From NCBI GenBank assembly GCA_038746285.1, contig JBCDKT010000014.1:1-64000 (forward strand): 64,000 bases of DNA, given 5' to 3'. The notes below the pieces were generated by a model, which saw only the letters and a program-made list of their open reading frames with translations, did not search any database and had not been told where the DNA came from. Within the stretch, counting starts at the first letter, position 1; every line of letters starts with the position of its first letter. This stretch comes from Bacteroidota bacterium (GTDB taxonomy: Bacteria > Bacteroidota > Rhodothermia > Rhodothermales > JANQRZ01). The position numbers and the translations under genes are program-made. This document shows positions 59,111 to 64,000 of the stretch, piece by piece.

Positions 59111-59893
59111 TCATCGTTTGACGTTGTTGGCGATCTGGAGCATCTCCTCGCTCGTCGTGACCATCTTCGAGTTCAGCTCGTAGGCCCGCTGCGCGGTGAT
59201 GAGGTTGACCATCTCCTGGACCACCTCCACGTTGGCCGTCTCCAGGAAGCCCTGGCTCAGCATCCCGAGGCCGTCCTCGCCGGGGAGGCCGATCGTCGGC
59301 TCGCCGCTGGCGTCGGTCTGCTCGAAGAGGTTGCCGCCGAGGCTGCCCAGCCCGCCGGGGTTGGCGAACCGCGCCAGCTCGAGCTGCCCGAGTTCGACCG
59401 GCTCCGGCTCGCCCGCGAGGCGCGCCGTCACGATGCCGTCCTGGCTGACGTTGATGCGGGACGCCTCGGGCGGAACCGAGATGTCGGGTTCGATCAGGAG
59501 GCCGTTCTGGGTGACGAGTTCGCCGTCGGCGCTGAGCGCGAACGTGCCGTCGCGCGTGAAGGCGATCTGGCCGTCGGGCTTGCGGACCTGGAAGAAGCCG
59601 TCGCCGTTGACGGCGAGGTCGAGCGGGTTGCCGGTCTCGGCGAGGCTGCCCTGGACGAAGTTGCGGACCGTCGCCACGGCCGTCGCGCCGTGCCCCATCT
59701 GCATCGAGGCGGGGTCGGCCCCGCCGGCTTCCTCGCCGCCCATGCGGACGTTCTGGTAGAGGAGGTCGTGGAAGACGACCGACGAGCGCTTGTAGCCGGT
59801 CGTGTTGGCGTTGGCGAGGTTGTTCGCGGTGTTGTCCACGCCGCGCTGCTGGGCGCTCATCCCGAGGGCGGCCGTGCGGAGGGCTCGAAGCAT
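59111..59893 (-). CDS. flgG: Distal rod protein FlgG
   Basis: 260 residues from the Met of MLRALRTAALGMSAQQRGVD. NTANNLANANTTGYKRSSVV and the C-terminal LETANVEVVQEMVNLITAQR, AYELNSKMVTTSEEMLQIAN are typical. It forms the distal rod. An in-frame upstream extension crosses the spacer repeat and is rejected. Confidence 0.95.
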   Translation of the reverse strand: MLRALRTAALGMSAQQRGVDNTANNLANANTTGYKRSSVVFHDLLYQNVRMGGEEAGGADPASMQMGHGATAVATVRNFVQGSLAETGNPLDLAVNGDGFFQVRKPDGQIAFTRDGTFALSADGELVTQNGLLIEPDISVPPEASRINVSQDGIVTARLAGEPEPVELGQLELARFANPGGLGSLGGNLFEQTDASGEPTIGLPGEDGLGMLSQGFLETANVEVVQEMVNLITAQRAYELNSKMVTTSEEMLQIANNVKR

Positions 59894-59983
59894 GAGGAGA
59901 GGGTCGAGTTGCGAATGTCGAGCGACGAACAGGTGCTGAGTGCCGAGGGAATTCGCCCTTCGACACTCGCACCTCGTCACTCG
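59894..59983. repeat. GAGTTGCGA spacer between flgF and flgG
   Basis: Contains GAGTTGCGAATGTCGAGC, GACGAACAGGTGCT, then CGACACTCGCACCTCGTC, which pairs loosely with the left part. It matches the fliF-fliE spacer word for word in places. Confidence 0.6.
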
Positions 59984-60700
59984 CTAGAACTTTCCGAGGT
60001 CGCGGGTGACGAGGCCGAGGGCCTGGTCGGTGGTCTGGAGCATCTTCTGCTGCGACTCGAAGAGGCGGAAGTGGGTGATCATGTCGGTCATCTCGGCCAT
60101 CGGGTTGACGTTGCTCGTCTCGACGACCCCGTGGCGGACGTCGGGCGCGTCGAGCGCTTCCGGCTCGGCGTCGGTCCCGAACGTGGCCCCGTCGAAGCGC
60201 TCGAAGGCGGTGCCCTCGGCGAAGCGCACCGTGCGGAGCGCCCCGATGTCCTGCTCGCCCGCGCGGACCGCGCCGTCGGCGGAGACCGTAACGGGGCCGG
60301 CGTCGGGCGGGAGCCGGAGCGGGCCGTCGGTGCCCTGGATCGTGAAGCCGTCCGGCGTCATCAGGGTGCCGTCTGGGGTCGGCTGGAGGCGTCCGGCGCG
60401 GGTGTAGCGCGTCTGGCCCGCCGCGTCGGTGACGACGAAGAAGCCCTCGCCGCCGAGCGCCACGTCGAGCGGGTTGCCCGTCGCCTCGAAGGCCCCGCGC
60501 TGCGGGTCGCTCCAAGGCGTAATAGTGCGCTGGCTGGTGGGGTTGTCCTCGTCGTCGACGAGCCGGCTGATGACGTCGGTGAACGTCCGGTCGCGCTGGA
60601 AGCCGACCGTGTTGGCGTTGGCGAGGTTGTTCGCGGTGCGTTCCTGCTGCCGGTTCATCTCCGACATGGAGGCGGCAGCGTTGCGAAGTCGAAAGAGCAT
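59984..60700 (-). CDS. flgF: Proximal rod protein FlgF
   Basis: 238 residues. NRQQERTANNLANANTVGFQ, RDRTFTDVISRL at the N-terminus and VETSNVNPMAEMTDMITHFR, LFESQQKMLQTTDQALGLVT at the C-terminus place it in the FlgF/FlgG rod group. It is the first gene of the flgF-to-flgL run. I find no clear sigma28, sigma54 or Bacteroidota-type promoter in the 290 bases upstream. Confidence 0.92.
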   Translation of the reverse strand: MLFRLRNAAASMSEMNRQQERTANNLANANTVGFQRDRTFTDVISRLVDDEDNPTSQRTITPWSDPQRGAFEATGNPLDVALGGEGFFVVTDAAGQTRYTRAGRLQPTPDGTLMTPDGFTIQGTDGPLRLPPDAGPVTVSADGAVRAGEQDIGALRTVRFAEGTAFERFDGATFGTDAEPEALDAPDVRHGVVETSNVNPMAEMTDMITHFRLFESQQKMLQTTDQALGLVTRDLGKF

Positions 60701-60912
60701 GGCGTTCGGTGTGGGACCGGCGGCCGTCTCTCAAAGGCGAGGCCAAGCGCAGAGAGCCGGCTTGGAGCAGAACAGGCCGGGCGAGGCGGCACAATTTTCC
60801 TTCGCTGCGGCGGTATGAATTGCCGAAACGGACCCCCCAAGACCGGTCGGGCGGCCTCCTGTCGCATAGTGGCACCCCCTATGCGAAGAAAGGGGCGATT
60901 CCCGTTGATAGG

Positions 60913-60944
60913 TTGACGCGGACCCGCTCCGCGCCCTACCTTCG
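60913..60944 (+). promoter_or_regulatory. Bacteroidota-type promoter of the T9SS-exported protein gene
   Basis: TTGACG, then TACCTTCG 21 bases after the TTG, seven of eight matches to TAnnTTTG. The start codon lies about 50 bases downstream. Confidence 0.55.
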
Positions 60945-60992
60945 GAGCCGCTTCGCCGCGGCGGAGCCCTGTTTCGGCCACCACATGCTCTC

Positions 60993-62657
60993 TTGGACGC
61001 GATACGCTTTTTCGTTACGCGCTGCCTTTGTCTTCTCGCTCTGCTCCCGGCTTCGGCCGCGTGGGCGCAGTTGGAGACTGATAGGACGGTCCACGCCCTG
61101 GACGCGGAGCAGCAGGTCAACGCGTTTTTCCACTGGCCCGGCAGCGAGCCCATCGAAGGGCTCCAGCTAGAGCTTCCGCCGGAGTGGACGGTGGAGCGCG
61201 TGCAGGCGGTCTACGCCCGCGCCTCCGTCCCGGTCGAGGCCGAGGTGCAAGCACCCGCCGGAACCCGGCCGCGCGCCGTGACGGCCGAGCCGCTACGCGG
61301 CGCGCAGACCTTCGTCGTCAGCCTGACGGTAGGTGCAAGGCTCGGGTACCAGGAGGTCCGCGTCGCCCCTCTCCTGCCGGGGCGTGCTGAGCGCGCCGCC
61401 GCTATCCCGTGGCAGGCCTACGTGCGCGAGGCGCTCCCAGTGGGCCGCAACCGCGCCTTCCACCTCGACGGCGAGACGCCGCCGGTCGCGCTGCGCCGCC
61501 GCGCCCTTCCCTCGCTCGACCCGCGCGAGCCCCTCACGATGGAGTTCTGGCTGCGCACGCTGGGCGTGCACGAGACGGTGCTCTCGACGTGGGACGGAGA
61601 CGAGGACCGGCCCTACCCGCTGGAGTTCGTCGTGGACGGGCACGGCCGCCTCGCGGTGTACCGAGGCCGCCCGGGCCACCATGAGAAGATGCAATCAGAC
61701 GCGCCCGTGGCTGACGGAGCGTGGCACCACGTCGCCCTCGTGAACGACCCGCTGGCTGAGCGCGCCCGGCTGTTCGTAGACGGGCTACGCGTGGATTCCC
61801 TGCAGAGCAGCGAGCAGGCGGGGATGCTCAACACGATGTCGCTCGCCCTCGGAGGACGCCCGGAGCGGCCGGGGGCCATGTCGTCCCGCCGCTTCTCGGG
61901 CTACCTCGACGAGTTCCGCCTGTGGAGCGCGGCCCGCCCGGCCGTCGACATCCGGCGCACGATGCGCGTCCCGCTGGAGGAAGCTGCGGCCGGTGTGTTC
62001 CGCCTCGGATTCGACGCGCCGCTCCCGGCCGACGTGCTGGTAACCGTCCCCGACGCCGTCCTCCGCGTGCCCTCGAACCTGTCGTTCACCTTCCCCGTCG
62101 AGGCGCTCGAAGCGTCCGTGCAGCAGGGGATCGTCACGCTGACCTGGCAGACCAAGAACCGCCGGGCCACCGAGTTCCAGGTCGAGCGCTCGTCCGACGG
62201 GCAGCGCTTCGAGGCAGTCGGGACGGTGCGGGCCGCCGAGTCCGTCGGCGAGAGCGTCGACGGCAGCGTCCGCTTCGCCCACACCGACCTGCCGCCGGAG
62301 GGGCGGGTGCTCTACTACCGCGTCCGGCAGGTGACGCCGGGCGAGCCGGAGCGCGTCTCGGGGGCCTTCAAGCTCGGCCTCGGGGCCGAGGCCGCCACCG
62401 CCCTCATCGTCGGCAACTCGCCCAACCCGTTCCAGGCCAGCACCACGATCACGTACGAACTCGCGCGCTCCGTGCCGGTCCGGCTCTCGGTGTGGGACGT
62501 GGCCGGCACGCGCGTCGCCTCGCTCGTCGACGAGACGCTCCCCGCCGGGCGCCACGAGTACCGCTTCACGGCGGACGGCTTGCCGAGTGGCATCTACTTC
62601 GTCCGCCTGGAGACCCCCGACGGCAGCGCCGCCCACAAGCTGACGCTGACGCGGTAG
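60993..62657 (+). CDS. LamG-like secreted protein with T9SS C-terminal sorting domain
   Basis: 554 residues from a TTG start, with a signal peptide (LCLLALLPASAAWAQ). A LamG/concanavalin-like domain lies at about 150-330 (LTMEFWLRTLGVHETVLSTW, DGAWHHVALVNDPLAERARL, FSGYLDEFRLWSAARP). A fibronectin-like part (about 385-465) precedes the sorting domain at 475-554: NSPNPFQASTTITYEL, LSVWDVAGTRV and GLPSGIYFVRLE. It would be exported across the outer membrane by the type IX system and attached to the surface. Ligand unknown. This gene is the main marker of Bacteroidota-type affiliation. Confidence 0.88.
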   Translation: MDAIRFFVTRCLCLLALLPASAAWAQLETDRTVHALDAEQQVNAFFHWPGSEPIEGLQLELPPEWTVERVQAVYARASVPVEAEVQAPAGTRPRAVTAEPLRGAQTFVVSLTVGARLGYQEVRVAPLLPGRAERAAAIPWQAYVREALPVGRNRAFHLDGETPPVALRRRALPSLDPREPLTMEFWLRTLGVHETVLSTWDGDEDRPYPLEFVVDGHGRLAVYRGRPGHHEKMQSDAPVADGAWHHVALVNDPLAERARLFVDGLRVDSLQSSEQAGMLNTMSLALGGRPERPGAMSSRRFSGYLDEFRLWSAARPAVDIRRTMRVPLEEAAAGVFRLGFDAPLPADVLVTVPDAVLRVPSNLSFTFPVEALEASVQQGIVTLTWQTKNRRATEFQVERSSDGQRFEAVGTVRAAESVGESVDGSVRFAHTDLPPEGRVLYYRVRQVTPGEPERVSGAFKLGLGAEAATALIVGNSPNPFQASTTITYELARSVPVRLSVWDVAGTRVASLVDETLPAGRHEYRFTADGLPSGIYFVRLETPDGSAAHKLTLTR

Positions 62658-62766
62658 AGCGGTTTTAGGTTTTGGATTGACGGTTTTGGATTGGGGTAGT
62701 GTCCCCTATTTTGGAGACGCACGTCGAGCAGCCTCTCAAATCCCCGATCGCAAATCCAACATCGAG

Positions 62767-63471
62767 ATGACCCTCACCTACTACGGCCACGCCGCCTTCC
62801 AGATCGAGACCGGCGGTTTGGACGGGGCCTCGCCCGTCACGCTGCTCTTCGACCCTTTCATCTCCGGCAACGGCCACGCCGAAGGCATCGTCGCGGCGGA
62901 CGACCTCGCGCCCGACGTGGTCCTCCTGACCCACGCCCACGGCGACCACTGGGGCGACGCGCCGAGCATTCTTCAGCGCACGAATGCGCTCCTCGTCGCC
63001 AACTATGAGATCGTGACCTACGCCGGCCGCGAGCACGGGCACGAGAACGCGCAGCCGATGAATACCGGCGGTGCGTTCGACTTCGGGTGGGGCCGCGTGG
63101 TCCAGACCTACGCCCGGCACTCGTCGTCCTTCCCTGACGGCACCTACGGCGGCAACCCGAACGGCTACATCCTGGAGATCGGGGGCAAGACGGTCTACAT
63201 CACCGGCGACACCTGCTACTTCGGCGAGATGGCGCGCATCGGCGAGGCCTACGACATCGACCTCTGCATCCTGCCCGTCGGCGACGTGGTGACGATGGGG
63301 CCGGACGAGGCGGTGGCCTGCGTCGAGGTCCTGAAGCCGGCGCTGTCGCTGCCGGTCCACTACGGCACATTCCCGTTCCTGACGGGCACGCCGGACGCGT
63401 TCGCCGAGAAAGCGCGCGCGGCCGGGTTCGAGGCGCGTTCGCTGAAGCCCGGGGAAACGCTTACCTTGTAG
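62767..63471 (+). CDS. UPF0173 metal-dependent hydrolase
   Basis: 234 residues from the Met of MTLTYYGHAAFQIETGG. The beta-lactamase-fold motif THAHGDHWGD lies at 55-64, followed by NTGGAFDFGWGRVVQTYARH and ITGDTCYFGEM. This is the UPF0173 (YtkL-like) family, whose substrate is not known. The start at MTLTYYG is the family start; an earlier in-frame ATG would add an unlikely tail. It is 109 bases after the LamG-like gene. Confidence 0.9.
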   Translation: MTLTYYGHAAFQIETGGLDGASPVTLLFDPFISGNGHAEGIVAADDLAPDVVLLTHAHGDHWGDAPSILQRTNALLVANYEIVTYAGREHGHENAQPMNTGGAFDFGWGRVVQTYARHSSSFPDGTYGGNPNGYILEIGGKTVYITGDTCYFGEMARIGEAYDIDLCILPVGDVVTMGPDEAVACVEVLKPALSLPVHYGTFPFLTGTPDAFAEKARAAGFEARSLKPGETLTL

Positions 63472-63508
63472 GCCCGTACCCACCCCGTCACCGGACGGAG
63501 GGCCGATC

Positions 63509-64000
63509 ATGGTTTCCTGCTCTTTCCAGGTTCTCGCGCGTCGCAGCCGGGTGCTGCTCGCGGCCCTGCTCGGCCTCGCGCTGCTGCCGGGGCTCGCCCT
63601 CGCGCAGCGGCCGTTCGATGTGCTCGACCCGTTCTACCAGGAAGAGTCGGCGCGGCGGGCCTTCTACGACGGGTTCGCGCTCTCCGGCGAGATCGGCTAC
63701 CGCTCGTCCGGCCCCTTCCAGCGCTCGTCCGACGCCGACCCGCGCGGCCCGCTCGCGCTCTCGTTCCAGCTCGACTACGCCCTCGCCTCGCAGCTCGACG
63801 TGAGCGCGGTCTTCGACGCGAGCGGCGGCCTGGTGAGCCAACTCGGCGGCGGGCCCGTCCGGCTGAGCTGGATCGTCCTCAAGCCCTACTGGCACAACGA
63901 GGGCACAGACTACGCCGTGCGCATCGCCGTCGACCCGGCGAGCGAGGGCGGGCTGGGTTTCCGGCAGACCGACATCGCGTTCGTCTCCACCTCCAACCTC
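63509..64000 (+). CDS. Secreted or outer-membrane protein, C-terminus beyond window
   Basis: The frame runs open from an ATG to the window end, giving 164 visible residues. A signal peptide (VLLAALLGLALLPGLALAQ) is followed by alternating aromatic and polar stretches (FALSGEIGYRSSGPFQ, LALSFQLDYALASQLDVSAV), which suggest outer-membrane beta strands. I do not recognise the family. Confidence 0.7.
   Translation, partial: MVSCSFQVLARRSRVLLAALLGLALLPGLALAQRPFDVLDPFYQEESARRAFYDGFALSGEIGYRSSGPFQRSSDADPRGPLALSFQLDYALASQLDVSAVFDASGGLVSQLGGGPVRLSWIVLKPYWHNEGTDYAVRIAVDPASEGGLGFRQTDIAFVSTSNL

Noticed and set aside
60870-60884. TGGCACCCCCTATGC on the plus strand, a possible sigma54 promoter upstream of the LamG-like gene
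   Set aside because: It is inside a perfect hairpin (TCGCATAG and CTATGCGA arms), has ATGC instead of TTGC, and a better Bacteroidota-type promoter lies 45 bases downstream.

Overview
The window is high-GC bacterial DNA from a diderm. A secreted protein near the right end ends in a type IX secretion (T9SS) C-terminal sorting domain, and two genes have upstream elements resembling the Bacteroidota promoter (TTG, about 20 bases, TAnnTTTG). Together with the GC content this points to the Rhodothermota/Bacteroidota lineage (Rhodothermales-like). That placement is inference. No rRNA, tRNA or CRISPR array was seen.

Left third (1-17.1 kb) is housekeeping and accessory genes. It holds two related secreted proteins (one cut by the window edge), a DUF433/DUF5615 toxin-antitoxin pair, a heterodimeric ABC exporter whose two halves flank ribonuclease Z, an AtuA-family protein, a multi-PAS sensor kinase with an intact LOV blue-light motif, acetate kinase, a ComEA-like helix-hairpin-helix protein, RecO, a LexA-like regulator without the self-cleavage residues, an esterase, and two DUF4398-type envelope proteins, the second with an OmpA domain.

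The middle (17.2-60.7 kb) is a nearly complete flagellar island, almost all on the minus strand. In transcription order it reads: flgF-flgG-flgA-flgH-flgI-flgJ-flgN-flgK-flgL, two HDOD genes, fliC, fliS-fliD-fliT, flgM, then (plus strand) a histidine kinase and an NtrC-type sigma54 activator, then flgB-flgC-orf96-fliE-fliF-fliG-fliH-fliI, fliJ-motE-fliK-flgD-TIGR02530-flgE, and motA-motB-fliL-fliM-fliN-fliO-fliP-fliQ-fliR-flhB-flhA-flhF-flhG-orf84-fliA. P-ring and L-ring genes fit an outer membrane. Regulation can be read from the DNA: sigma54-like sites precede flgB and fliJ, and four sigma28 (FliA) sites with one spacing (TTAG-box, N11, CGATAA box) precede motA, fliC, fliS and flgM. This suggests a cascade in which kinase/NtrC plus sigma54 drive hook-basal-body genes, and FliA/FlgM control filament and motor genes. 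Chemotaxis genes and rpoN are not in the window.

The right end (60.9-64 kb) carries the T9SS-exported LamG-like protein, a UPF0173 metallo-hydrolase and the start of a secreted protein that runs off the window.

Intergenic DNA is rich in small repeats: a family of 20-28 bp palindromes (GTAGGGG arms with two core types), two inverted copies of a roughly 200 bp element with terminal inverted repeats that abut the stop codons of the two HDOD genes, a roughly 125 bp repeat beside two sigma28 promoters, and several hairpin spacers.
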